A stretch of 61,202 bases of DNA from Streptomyces sp. rh34. Its GTDB lineage: Bacteria; Actinomycetota; Actinomycetes; Streptomycetales; Streptomycetaceae. Position 1 is the stretch's first letter, and the number at the start of each line of letters is the position of its first letter. The notes beneath the pieces were generated by a model that saw only the letters and a list, made by a program, of their open reading frames with translations, made no database searches and was not told the origin of the DNA. Below are positions 35,251 to 42,676 of this stretch, one piece after another. The stretch covers positions 1-61,202 of the forward strand of contig NZ_NTGZ01000010.1 of assembly GCF_002551245.1 (NCBI RefSeq), given 5' to 3'. The position numbers and the translations under genes were made by a program.

Positions 35251-35924
35251 TGAGGCGAGTCCAGCCGGTAGCCCACGCCCCGCACCGTGCGGATCAGGGT
35301 GGGGGAGGACGGCACGTCCTCCACCTTCGCGCGCAGCCGCTGCACACAGGCGTCCACCAGACGGGAGTCGCCCAGGTAGTCGTGCTCCCACACCAGGCGC
35401 AGCAACTGCTGCCGCGACAGGGCCTGGCCGGGCCGGCGGCTCAGCTCCAGCAGGAGCCGCAGCTCGGTCGGCGTGAGCTGCAGATCCTCGCCGTCCTTGG
35501 TGACGGTCATGGCGGAGCGGTCGATCACCACGTTGCCGAAGGTCGCCGAGTCGGTCGACTCGCGCTCCCCCCGGCGGAGCACCGCCCGGATCCGGGCGTC
35601 CAGCACCCGGCCCTGGACAGGTTTCACCACATAGTCGTCCGCGCCGGACTCCAGTCCCACCACGACGTCGATGTCGTCGCTGCGCGCGGTCAGCAGAATG
35701 ATCGGCAGTTGGTCGGTGCGGCGGATACGCCGGCACACCTCGAAACCGTCGATCCCGGGCAGCATCACATCCAGCACGACCAGGTCGGGCCGCTGCTCGC
35801 GCAGCAGCTCCAGGCCGTCCTCTCCCGTCGCCGCGGTGGCCACACGGTGGCCCTGGCGTGACAACGAGAGTTCGAGGGCCGTGCGGATGGCGTCGTCGTC
35901 CTCGATCAGCAACAGGAAAGGCAC
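35247..35924 (-). CDS. afsQ1: Response regulator AfsQ1 (OmpR/PhoB type)
   Basis: The GTG at 35924 is chosen over ATG 35933: a -10-like CAGAAT (complement of 35932-35937) ends 7 nt before it, and the resulting 225-residue protein places the phospho-Asp (VVLDVML) at residue 52, as I recall for S. coelicolor AfsQ1. The receiver has the acidic pocket LLLIEDDD and Lys in DDYVVKPVQ; the C-terminal winged helix (TPTELRLLLELSRRPGQ) binds DNA. It leads the leftward operon afsQ1-afsQ2-lipoprotein. Its likely binding site lies between it and sigQ. Confidence 0.92.
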   Translation of the reverse strand: MPFLLLIEDDDAIRTALELSLSRQGHRVATAATGEDGLELLREQRPDLVVLDVMLPGIDGFEVCRRIRRTDQLPIILLTARSDDIDVVVGLESGADDYVVKPVQGRVLDARIRAVLRRGERESTDSATFGNVVIDRSAMTVTKDGEDLQLTPTELRLLLELSRRPGQALSRQQLLRLVWEHDYLGDSRLVDACVQRLRAKVEDVPSSPTLIRTVRGVGYRLDSPQ

Positions 35925-36006
35925 GGACGTCATTCTGGCCCATGGTGGCGCTTCAGTTCGACCTGTGGCCCGGTCGGATCTTCCGGGCACGGCTCCGACC
36001 ACCCCT

Positions 36007-36022
36007 GTGACAGGCCTGTGAC
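36007..36022. promoter_or_regulatory. AfsQ1-type box (GTNAC-N6-GTNAC)
   Basis: GTGACAGGCCTGTGAC matches the published AfsQ1 motif GTNAC-N6-GTNAC exactly, and is itself a direct repeat. It lies 82 nt before the afsQ1 start and 84 nt before the sigQ start, so it can serve both promoters. Confidence 0.75.
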
Positions 36023-36106
36023 AGTCGGGGGACAGCGTCATGAAACTGCCCCGGCAAGCTCTTCGACATCAGGGAACGAACGGACTCCACCGATAGGGGG
36101 CGCGAG

Positions 36107-36874
36107 ATGAACGCACTGCACAGCACCAGCTCAAGCGCAGTTGTCACGCGTCTCCACGACGTCGGGCGGAGCACGGAGAAGTCCGGTGCGATGACCATGC
36201 GGGGGTGTGTCCGGAGCACCGGGCGTCAGCACCAGGCGGCCGCGGAGCAGGTGCGCATGCCGTACATGGCGGTGGTCGACGCGCCCAAGGGGGCGGCGAA
36301 CGCGTACGGGGAGGCCACGGGGGATCGCACGGCCCGGACGGAGAACGCGGACGCCGAAGCGGTGTTCACGGCCTACGTCCAGGAGCGACGGGCCTCCCTG
36401 TACGCGACCGCCTACCACCTGACCGGTGACCGGTTCGAGGCCGAGGACCTGTTGCAGAGCGCGCTCTTCTCGACGTACCGGGCGTGGGACCGGATCAGCG
36501 ACAAGGCGGCGGTCGGCGGCTATCTGCGCCGCACCATGACCAATCTGCACATCAGCGCCTGGCGCAGGCGCAAGCTCAACGAATACCCGACCGAGGAGCT
36601 GCCGGAGACGGTGGGCGACACGGACGCGATGCGCGGCACGGAGCTGCGGGCGGTGCTCTGGCAGGCGCTCGCCCGGCTGCCCGAACTCCAGCGCACGATG
36701 CTGGTCCTGCGGTACTACGAGGGCCGCACCGACCCGGAGATCGCGTCGATCCTCGACATCAGTGTCGGCACGGTGAAGTCCAGCATCTGGCGCTCCCTGC
36801 GCCGGCTGCGCGAGGACGAGGTCCTCAGCTTCGGACGTGACGAGCAGGAGTCCTTCGGCGAGCTGGTGGCCTGA
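36107..36874 (+). CDS. sigQ: ECF-type sigma factor SigQ
   Basis: The 255-residue protein has an N-terminal extension of about 80 residues, then sigma-2 (VFTAYVQERRASLYATAYHL, FEAEDLLQSALFSTYRAW) and sigma-4 (LPELQRTMLVLRYYEGRTDPEIA ... VGTVKSSIWRSLRRL, broken by a loop), the SigE-like actinobacterial type. It is divergent from afsQ1 with the AfsQ1-type box between them, the S. coelicolor sigQ arrangement. Internal starts are possible (ATG 36191, 36257, 36266), so the N-terminus is uncertain. Confidence 0.88.
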   Translation: MNALHSTSSSAVVTRLHDVGRSTEKSGAMTMRGCVRSTGRQHQAAAEQVRMPYMAVVDAPKGAANAYGEATGDRTARTENADAEAVFTAYVQERRASLYATAYHLTGDRFEAEDLLQSALFSTYRAWDRISDKAAVGGYLRRTMTNLHISAWRRRKLNEYPTEELPETVGDTDAMRGTELRAVLWQALARLPELQRTMLVLRYYEGRTDPEIASILDISVGTVKSSIWRSLRRLREDEVLSFGRDEQESFGELVA

Positions 36875-36892
36875 GGCTGGGCCCTTCGCTTC

Positions 36893-37010
36893 GGGGGAGG
36901 CGGGGGCCGCGGGGGGAGTACGGGGGAGCAGTAAAAACGGGGACCGAGGGGGTTCGGGGGAACCACGGGGGAACGGCCCGTCGCTTCGGGGGAGGCACGG
37001 GTCACGGGGG
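36893..37010 (+). repeat. G-run array downstream of sigQ
   Basis: Ten runs of four or more G occur in 118 nt, most within the unit CGGGGGA. The region codes for nothing convincing. It could form G-quadruplexes on the sense strand or in the sigQ mRNA. Confidence 0.6.
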
Positions 37011-37017
37011 AGACACA

Positions 37018-37056
37018 GCGGGGTCGTACGGGCCGGGGGGTCCTGTACGGCCCCGC
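37018..37056 (+). terminator. Terminator after sigQ
   Basis: A 12-bp stem with one G-T pair joins 37018-37029 and 37045-37056 around a 15-nt loop. Confidence 0.65.
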
Positions 37057-37100
37057 TCTCCGTGCCCCGACCGTTACGGTGTGAACCAGGAAGCGAGTCG

Positions 37101-37190
37101 GTGAGCACAGCAGAGGGCCGTACGAGGCCGGTGTGGAAGGTCTGGGCCGTCGTGGCCGTGCTGGTCGTGATGGTGGCGGGGCGCCCGTCC
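37101..37190 (+). pseudogene. Probable 5' remnant of a membrane/secreted-protein gene
   Basis: A GTG with AGGA 9 nt upstream starts VSTAEGRTRPVWKV followed by the helix WAVVAVLVVMVAG, a typical Streptomyces membrane-anchor N-terminus. Right after the helix the frame enters the antisense of the uridine kinase gene and becomes Arg/Pro-rich to 37523. The rest of the gene seems to have been replaced or deleted near 37185. An intact short membrane peptide is the alternative. Confidence 0.4.
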
Positions 37191-37901
37191 CTACTCCGGG
37201 ACCGGCGCTCCCGCGCCCGCCCGACGGCACCGCCCGGCCGCCGCGGCGGCGAACCGCCCCAGCGCCTCCTCCTTGCCGCAGGGGTACGCCCCCAGGGCCG
37301 TCTGGCGGGCCACGATGCGGCGTTCGGCCCGCATCAGCCGCCAGCCCCGCCGCAGCAGGAACGGCACCGACTTGCGGCCCTCGCGCAGGTCCCGTACCAG
37401 CCGCCGCCGGAACGTGGTGGACGGGCGGCCGCGCAGACACAGCGCGTCCGCCAGCAGCCCCAGGTCCTGGCAGCGTTCCACGATGTCCGCCGCGAAGATC
37501 CCCTCCGCCACGAACAGCGGTGACCGCTCGATGTGGAAGGCCTCGTGGTGCGTACGGGAGCTGGTCGCGATGTCGTACACCGGCACGTCGGTGCGGCCGG
37601 CGCGGCACAGCTCGGCGATGGCGGCCACCGCCGCCTCCGCGTCCCAGGACCCGGCGGAGTCCCAGTCGATGTCCGTGGAGCCCGGCACCCGGGGCAGCGT
37701 CGGGTCGTTGTGCTCCTTGTAGAAGTCGTCCAGACGCAGCACCGGCAGGCCGGTGCGGGCGGCCAGGACGGACTTGCCGGAGCCGGAAGGGCCCGCGAGC
37801 AGCACGACGCGGGTCGGGATCGGTTGGGAACTCACAGAACAGAAGTGTGAGGCATTGACCCGCGCAGGGGATCCCTCGGGCCTCCTGTTGGTATCCAGCA
37901 T
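37191..37901 (-). CDS. Uridine kinase-like P-loop protein
   Basis: The 236-residue protein has a P-loop VVLLAGPSGSGKSVLA near residue 33, then LRLDDFYKEH, DWDSAGSWD and YDIATSSRTHHE, the substrate and lid parts of uridine kinases, and VAEGIFAADIV. It probably phosphorylates uridine/cytidine, fitting the nucleoside genes around it. ATG 37901 has GAGG 4 nt upstream; GTG 37904 is adjacent. No nucleoside operator is seen upstream. Confidence 0.82.
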   Translation of the reverse strand: MLDTNRRPEGSPARVNASHFCSVSSQPIPTRVVLLAGPSGSGKSVLAARTGLPVLRLDDFYKEHNDPTLPRVPGSTDIDWDSAGSWDAEAAVAAIAELCRAGRTDVPVYDIATSSRTHHEAFHIERSPLFVAEGIFAADIVERCQDLGLLADALCLRGRPSTTFRRRLVRDLREGRKSVPFLLRRGWRLMRAERRIVARQTALGAYPCGKEEALGRFAAAAAGRCRRAGAGAPVPE

Positions 37902-37962
37902 CACACCTCAACTACTCTGCGCGCACAGACGATTACCCGACCAGGTCGATCAGGTGGAAAAC

Positions 37963-38382
37963 ATGGCACTTCACGCACGTAAGCCCGAACGCCGCGCCCT
38001 GCTGCGCGCAGGTCTGACCCTCACCGCGCTGGGGGCCGCCCTGGGAGCCGGCGCGGGCTCCGCGGGGGCCGTCCAGTTGCCCCCGGTCGCGGAGATCCCG
38101 GACCAGGGCACCTCGGCCCTCCGGGCGGTCGGCGAGACGGCCGGACCGGCGGTCACCAGCGCGCTCGGGACCTCGCTGGCCAGCAGCGTCGCCCCGGTGA
38201 CCGACCTCCAGCTGGACCCGCTGGCCAACACCGGGGTGGACCCCCTGGACAACGCCGTGGGTACCCAGATCGCCGACTTCAAGCCGCTGACCACGGCCGT
38301 CCTCACGGACCCGATCACCAGCGGCGGCTCGCTGAGCGATCTGCCCGTGGTGGGGACGGCCACCGGGCTCATCACGGGCTGA
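37963..38382 (+). CDS. Small secreted protein, unknown function, related to 31631-31933
   Basis: The 139-residue protein starts after AGGTGGA (6 nt). A twin-Arg-like segment (RRALLRAGLTLTALGAALGA) leads the signal peptide; the mature part is Cys-free and rich in Leu, Thr, Pro and Asp (VAPVTDLQLDPLANTGVDPL). Composition and the APVT-x-L piece resemble the other small secreted protein in this window. Function unknown. Confidence 0.75.
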   Translation: MALHARKPERRALLRAGLTLTALGAALGAGAGSAGAVQLPPVAEIPDQGTSALRAVGETAGPAVTSALGTSLASSVAPVTDLQLDPLANTGVDPLDNAVGTQIADFKPLTTAVLTDPITSGGSLSDLPVVGTATGLITG

Positions 38383-38402
38383 CGCCGGCCGCCGGCGAAC
38401 GG

Positions 38403-38442
38403 CGGACGGGGCCGCCCCGGGGTGGGAGGGCGGCCCCGTCCG
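38403..38442. terminator. Bidirectional terminator
   Basis: A 14-bp perfect stem pairs 38403-38416 with 38429-38442 around a 12-nt loop, between the secreted-protein gene and the convergent ALDH-like gene. Confidence 0.85.
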
Positions 38443-38457
38443 GGCCTCGGGTGTCCG

Positions 38458-39375
38458 TCAGTACGAGGAGCCGGAAGCTCCCAGAGCGCCCGTCGGGTGC
38501 CACACCGTCTTGGTCTCCAGGAACGCCGTCAGGCGGTGCGTGCCGGGGGAGGCCGTCCAGTCCGCGGAGTCCGCCGCGCCGTCCGCGTCCGCCGGCCCCG
38601 GGCGCAGGACGCGCTTCAGGTTGTCCGCGGCCGCGATCTCCAGCTCCTTCGCCAGGGCGGTGTCCGCACCGGTGAGGTCGATCGCGTTGACGTCCTGGTG
38701 GGCGGCGAGCGGGGCCGCCAGCTCCGCCGTGGCGCCCGACAGGATGTTGACCACGCCGCCGGGCACGTCCGAGGTGGCCAGCACCTCGCCCAGCGAGAGC
38801 GCGGGCAGCGGGGCGTCGGCCGAGGCGACGACGACCGCCGTGTTGCCGGTCGCGATGACCGGGGCGATCACCGAGACCAGCCCGAGGAACGACGACTTCT
38901 GCGGCGCGAGGACCGCGACGACGCCCGTCGGCTCGGGGGTGGAGAGGTTGAAGAAGGGGCCCGCGACCGGGTTCGCCCCGCCGGAGATCTGGCCGATCTT
39001 GTCGGTCCAGCCCGCGTACCAGACCCAGCGGTCGATCGCCGCGTCGACCGCGGCCGCCGCCTTGGACTTCGACAGCCCCTCGGAGGCGGCCACCTCACGG
39101 ACGAACTGGTCCTTGCGGCCCTCCAGCATCTCCGCGACGCGGTAGAGGACCTGGCCCCGGTTGTACGCGGTCGCGCCCGACCAGCCGCCGAACGCCTTGC
39201 GCGCGGCCACGACCGCGTCGCGCGCGTCCTTGCGGGAGGACTGCGGCGCGTTCGCCAGCCACTGGCCCTTGGAGTCCGTCACCTCGTACACCCGGCCGCT
39301 CTCGGAGCGGGGGAACTTGCCCCCGACGTACAGCTTGTAGGTCTTGAAGACGCCAAGTCGGTTGTTATCGGACAT
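38458..39375 (-). CDS. Aldehyde-dehydrogenase-like protein lacking the catalytic half
   Basis: The 305-residue protein follows the N-terminal ALDH fold (KLYVGGKFPRSESGRVYEV, ARKAFGGWSGATAYNRGQVL, GVVAVLAPQKSSFLGLVSVI, PGGVVNILSG) but ends where the active-site Cys loop and C-terminal domain would begin, and the catalytic Glu motif LELGGK is replaced by IDLTGAD. It is about 170 residues short of a normal ALDH. Its ATG overlaps the end of the full ALDH gene by 11 nt, so the two are co-translated; a regulatory or scaffolding partner is a fair inference. Confidence 0.85.
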   Translation of the reverse strand: MSDNNRLGVFKTYKLYVGGKFPRSESGRVYEVTDSKGQWLANAPQSSRKDARDAVVAARKAFGGWSGATAYNRGQVLYRVAEMLEGRKDQFVREVAASEGLSKSKAAAAVDAAIDRWVWYAGWTDKIGQISGGANPVAGPFFNLSTPEPTGVVAVLAPQKSSFLGLVSVIAPVIATGNTAVVVASADAPLPALSLGEVLATSDVPGGVVNILSGATAELAAPLAAHQDVNAIDLTGADTALAKELEIAAADNLKRVLRPGPADADGAADSADWTASPGTHRLTAFLETKTVWHPTGALGASGSSY

Positions 39376-40804
39376 CGAGGTACGCCTCCAGGCCGTGGCG
39401 GCCGCCCTCGCGGCCGTAGCCCGACTCCTTGTAGCCGCCGAACGGCGACGTCGGGTCGAACTTGTTGAACGTGTTGGCCCAGACGACGCCCGCGCGGAGC
39501 TTGTTCGCCACCGCGAGGATGCGGGAGCCCTTCTCCGTCCAGATGCCCGCCGAGAGGCCGTACTGACTGTTGTTGGCCTTGGCGACCGCCTCGTCCGGGG
39601 TGCGGAACGTCAGGACGGAGAGCACCGGGCCGAAGATCTCGTCGCGGGCCACCGTGTGCGCCTGGGTGACGTTCGTGAAGAGCGTCGGGGCGAACCAGTA
39701 GCCCGACGACGGCAGTTCGCAGGGGGCGCTCCAGCGCTCCGCGCCCTCCGCCTCGCCGGTCTCCACCAGGGCGGTGATCCGGGCCAGCTGCTCGGCGGAG
39801 TTGATCGCGCCGATGTCGGTGTTCTTGTCCAGCGGGTCGCCCAGGCGCAGCGTGGACAGCCGGCGCTTCAGGGCGTCCAGCACCTCGTCCTGGACCGACT
39901 CCTGGACCAGCAGCCGGGAGCCCGCGCAGCAGACCTGGCCCTGGTTGAAGAAGATCCCGGTGACGATGCCCTCGACGGCCTGGTCGATCGGCGCGTCGTC
40001 GAACACGATGTTCGCGCCCTTGCCGCCCAGCTCCAGGGTGACCTTCTTGTCCGTGCCCGCGACGGAGCGTGCGATGGCCTTGCCCACGGCGGTCGAACCG
40101 GTGAAGGCGACCTTGTTGACGTCCGGGTGCGTGACGAGCGCCTCGCCCGCGTCGCCGTAGCCGGTGAGGATGTTGACGACACCCTTGGGCAGTCCGGCCT
40201 GGCGGCAGATGTCCGCGAAGAACAGGGCGGAGAGCGGGGTCGTCTCGGCGGGCTTCAGCACCACCGTGTTGCCCGTGGCGAGCGCCGGAGCGATCTTCCA
40301 CGCGAGCATCAGCAGCGGGAAGTTCCACGGGATGACCTGGCCCGCCACGCCCAGCGGACGGGGGTTCGCCCCGTACCCCGCGTGGTCCAGTTTGTCGGCC
40401 CAGCCCGCGTAGTAGAAGAAGTGCGCCGCGACCAGCGGGAGGTCCGCGTCGCGGGTCTCCTTGATCGGCTTGCCGTTGTCGAGGGTTTCGAGAACGGCGA
40501 GCTCGCGGCTGCGCTCCTGGATGATCCGGGCGATCCGGAACAGGTACTTGGCGCGCTCGGAGCCGGGCAGCGCCGACCACTTCTCGAACGCCTTGCGGGC
40601 CGCCTTCACGGCCCGGTCCACGTCCGCCGCGCCGGCCCGCGCGACCTCGGAGAGGACTTCCTCGCTGCTCGGCGAGACGGTCTTGAAGACCTTGCCGTCG
40701 GCGGCCTCGGTGAACTCGCCGTCGATGAACAGCCCGTAGGAGGGCGCGATGTCGACGACGGCGCGGGACTCCGGCGCCGGTGCGTACTCGAATGCGGATG
40801 CCAT
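39365..40804 (-). CDS. Aldehyde dehydrogenase
   Basis: The full-length 479-residue NAD(P)-dependent enzyme has VIPWNFPLLMLAWK, the Glu motif VTLELGGKGANIV, the nucleophile loop FFNQGQVCCAGSRLLV and the C-terminal IFGPVLSVLTF. It lies 5 nt downstream of deoC, whose reaction makes acetaldehyde, so oxidation of acetaldehyde to acetate is the likely job. The operon order is deoC, this gene, then the truncated ALDH-like gene. Confidence 0.92.
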   Translation of the reverse strand: MASAFEYAPAPESRAVVDIAPSYGLFIDGEFTEAADGKVFKTVSPSSEEVLSEVARAGAADVDRAVKAARKAFEKWSALPGSERAKYLFRIARIIQERSRELAVLETLDNGKPIKETRDADLPLVAAHFFYYAGWADKLDHAGYGANPRPLGVAGQVIPWNFPLLMLAWKIAPALATGNTVVLKPAETTPLSALFFADICRQAGLPKGVVNILTGYGDAGEALVTHPDVNKVAFTGSTAVGKAIARSVAGTDKKVTLELGGKGANIVFDDAPIDQAVEGIVTGIFFNQGQVCCAGSRLLVQESVQDEVLDALKRRLSTLRLGDPLDKNTDIGAINSAEQLARITALVETGEAEGAERWSAPCELPSSGYWFAPTLFTNVTQAHTVARDEIFGPVLSVLTFRTPDEAVAKANNSQYGLSAGIWTEKGSRILAVANKLRAGVVWANTFNKFDPTSPFGGYKESGYGREGGRHGLEAYLDVR

Positions 40805-40809
40805 GGCTA

Positions 40810-41763
40810 TCAGTCCACCGTCACGTAATCGGGGCCGGAGTAGCGGCCGGTGCTGAGCTTCTGGCGCTGCATCAGCAGGTCGTTGAGCAGGCTGGACGCG
40901 CCGAACCTGAACCAGTGCGGGTCCAGCCAGTCCTCGCCCGCGGTCTCGTTCACCAGCACCAGGAACTTGACCGCGTCCTTGGTGGTGCGGATGCCGCCGG
41001 CCGGCTTCACACCGATCTGTACGCCGGTCTGCGCCCGGAAGTCACGGACGGCCTCCAGCATGAGGAGCGTGTTGGCCGGGGTGGCGTTGGTGGCCACCTT
41101 GCCGGTCGAGGTCTTGATGAAGTCCGCGCCCGCCAGCATCCCGATCCAGGAGGCCCGGCGGATGTTGTCGTACGTGGACAGCTCACCGGTCTCGAAGATC
41201 ACCTTGAGGCGGGCGGCCCCGCACTCCGCCTTCACGGCGAGGATCTCCTCGTACACCTTCAGGAACCGGCCGGAGAGGAACGCCCCCCGGTCGATCACCA
41301 TGTCGATCTCGTCGGCCCCGGCCGCCACGGCGTCGCGGACGTCCGCGAGCTTGACGTCCAGCGCGGCGCGGCCCGCCGGGAAGGCGGTCGCCACGGACGC
41401 CACCTTCACGCCGGAGCCGGCCAGCGCGGCGGCGGCGGTGGCCGCCATGTCGGGATAGACGCAGACCGCGGCGGTGCGTGGGGTCGTGCGGTCCGTCGGG
41501 TCGGGGTTGACGGCCTTGGCGGCGAGAGCCCGGACCTTGCCCGGGGTGTCCGCGCCTTCCAGCGTCGTCAGGTCGATCATCGAGATGGCGAGATCGATGG
41601 CGTACGCCTTGGCCGTCGTCTTGATCGAACGGGTTCCGAGGGAGGCGGCGCGCGCTTCGAGGCCGACGGCGTCGACGCCGGGCAGCCCGAACAGGAAGCG
41701 GCGCAGCGCACTGTCGGACGCCGTCGCGTCGGAAAATGCGGGAGCAGTGGTGGGCATGGTCAC
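40810..41763 (-). CDS. deoC: Deoxyribose-phosphate aldolase
   Basis: It splits 2-deoxyribose-5-phosphate into acetaldehyde and glyceraldehyde-3-phosphate. The 317-residue protein has the Schiff-base Lys in FIKTSTGKVATNATP, the second Lys in IGVKPAGGIRT, and EIDMVIDRGAF. It has a longer N-terminus than the 220-260-residue bacterial enzymes, as in other actinobacteria. GTG 41763 is 6 nt from a -10-like TATGCT and has no ribosome site; ATG 41757 is the alternative. A perfect nucleoside operator is immediately upstream. Confidence 0.93.
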   Translation of the reverse strand: MTMPTTAPAFSDATASDSALRRFLFGLPGVDAVGLEARAASLGTRSIKTTAKAYAIDLAISMIDLTTLEGADTPGKVRALAAKAVNPDPTDRTTPRTAAVCVYPDMAATAAAALAGSGVKVASVATAFPAGRAALDVKLADVRDAVAAGADEIDMVIDRGAFLSGRFLKVYEEILAVKAECGAARLKVIFETGELSTYDNIRRASWIGMLAGADFIKTSTGKVATNATPANTLLMLEAVRDFRAQTGVQIGVKPAGGIRTTKDAVKFLVLVNETAGEDWLDPHWFRFGASSLLNDLLMQRQKLSTGRYSGPDYVTVD

Positions 41764-41769
41764 CAGAGG

Positions 41770-41788
41770 AGCATATCTACGCGCGTAG
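41770..41788 (-). promoter_or_regulatory. Perfect nucleoside-operator palindrome and -10 of deoC
   Basis: CTACGCGCGTAG (41777-41788) is perfect. The -10-like TATGCT (complement of 41770-41775) is 1 nt from it and ends 6 nt before the GTG start. Confidence 0.75.
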
Positions 41789-41937
41789 CGACCTGTACAG
41801 GGGGCCGGGCCATCCGTGCGTCCCGCACCCCGTTCCTCCCGTACCGGCTCCTCCGGGCGCCACGGGCCGGACGGCCGGGCGGCCGTGCGGTGCGGCCGCT
41901 CCGCCGTCCTCCGCGCCCGTCAGGCAGAATCGGCCCC

Positions 41938-42576
41938 ATGACGAGCCCCACACCTCCCGCGGAGCAGCCGCCCGCGACTCGGACCTACCGTTCCGTCGCC
42001 GCACTGGTCTGCGGGTCGCTGCTGCTCCTGCTGATCGCCTGGATGGCCGGGGACGCCATGATCCGGGGCGAGGGGCGCGTGCCCTGGCTGGCGGCGGCCG
42101 CGCTGCTCCTCGTGGTGCCGCTGGTCGTGGCGTTCACCCTGCGGCCCGCCGTCTTCGCGGACGACGAGCGCATCCGGATCCGCAACCCGTTCCGGACGAT
42201 CCAGCTGCCCTGGACCGAGGTCGCCGACGTACGGGCCTCGTACTCCTCCGAGCTGCTCGCCCGGGACGGCGCGAAGTACCAGCTGTGGGCGGTCCCGGTC
42301 TCCCTGCGCGCCCGCAAGCGCGCGGCGCGCAGCGCGGCCCGCGCGGCGCACGACGACCCCTACGGCCGCACCTCCGTCAGCGCCGACGTCCGCGACTCCG
42401 CCGAGCGCACCGCATCCGCCGACCAGGCCGTTCGTGATCTGCGGGACATCGCCGAGCGGGCCGGCGACACGACCGCCGAGGGTGCGGACCGGGGCTCCGT
42501 GCGCTGGGCGTACGAGGTGATCGCCCCGGCCGTCGCGGGGGCCGTCCTGCTCGTGGTGGTGGGGGCGACCGGCTGA
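41938..42576 (+). CDS. PH-domain-like membrane protein
   Basis: The 212-residue protein has two N-terminal helices (SVAALVCGSLLLLLIAWMAG; LAAAALLLVVPLVVAFTLRP), a bacterial PH-like stretch (ERIRIRNPFRTIQLPWTEVADV, split around the Trp), a charged Arg/Ala-rich helix and one C-terminal helix. This is a common uncharacterised actinobacterial family. A -10-like CAGAAT (41925-41930) ends 7 nt before the ATG. Confidence 0.8.
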   Translation: MTSPTPPAEQPPATRTYRSVAALVCGSLLLLLIAWMAGDAMIRGEGRVPWLAAAALLLVVPLVVAFTLRPAVFADDERIRIRNPFRTIQLPWTEVADVRASYSSELLARDGAKYQLWAVPVSLRARKRAARSAARAAHDDPYGRTSVSADVRDSAERTASADQAVRDLRDIAERAGDTTAEGADRGSVRWAYEVIAPAVAGAVLLVVVGATG

Positions 42577-42619
42577 GAGGCTGTCGGACGGCCTCGGAGG
42601 CCGAGGCCGAACCATCGAA

Positions 42620-42663
42620 CGCCGGAGGGCCGGCGCCCCTCCCGGGGCGCCGGCCCTCCGGCG
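42620..42663. terminator. Very strong bidirectional terminator
   Basis: A 20-bp perfect stem pairs 42620-42639 with 42644-42663 around TCCC, between the PH-like gene and the convergent mutase gene. Confidence 0.92.
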
Positions 42664-42676
42664 TGAAAGCGGTGCG

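Noticed and set aside
33721..35943. One 740-residue fused protein over afsQ2 and the region opposite afsQ1
   Set aside because: Only the part from GTG 35250 is the kinase; the upstream extension overlaps afsQ1 in another frame and has no domain.
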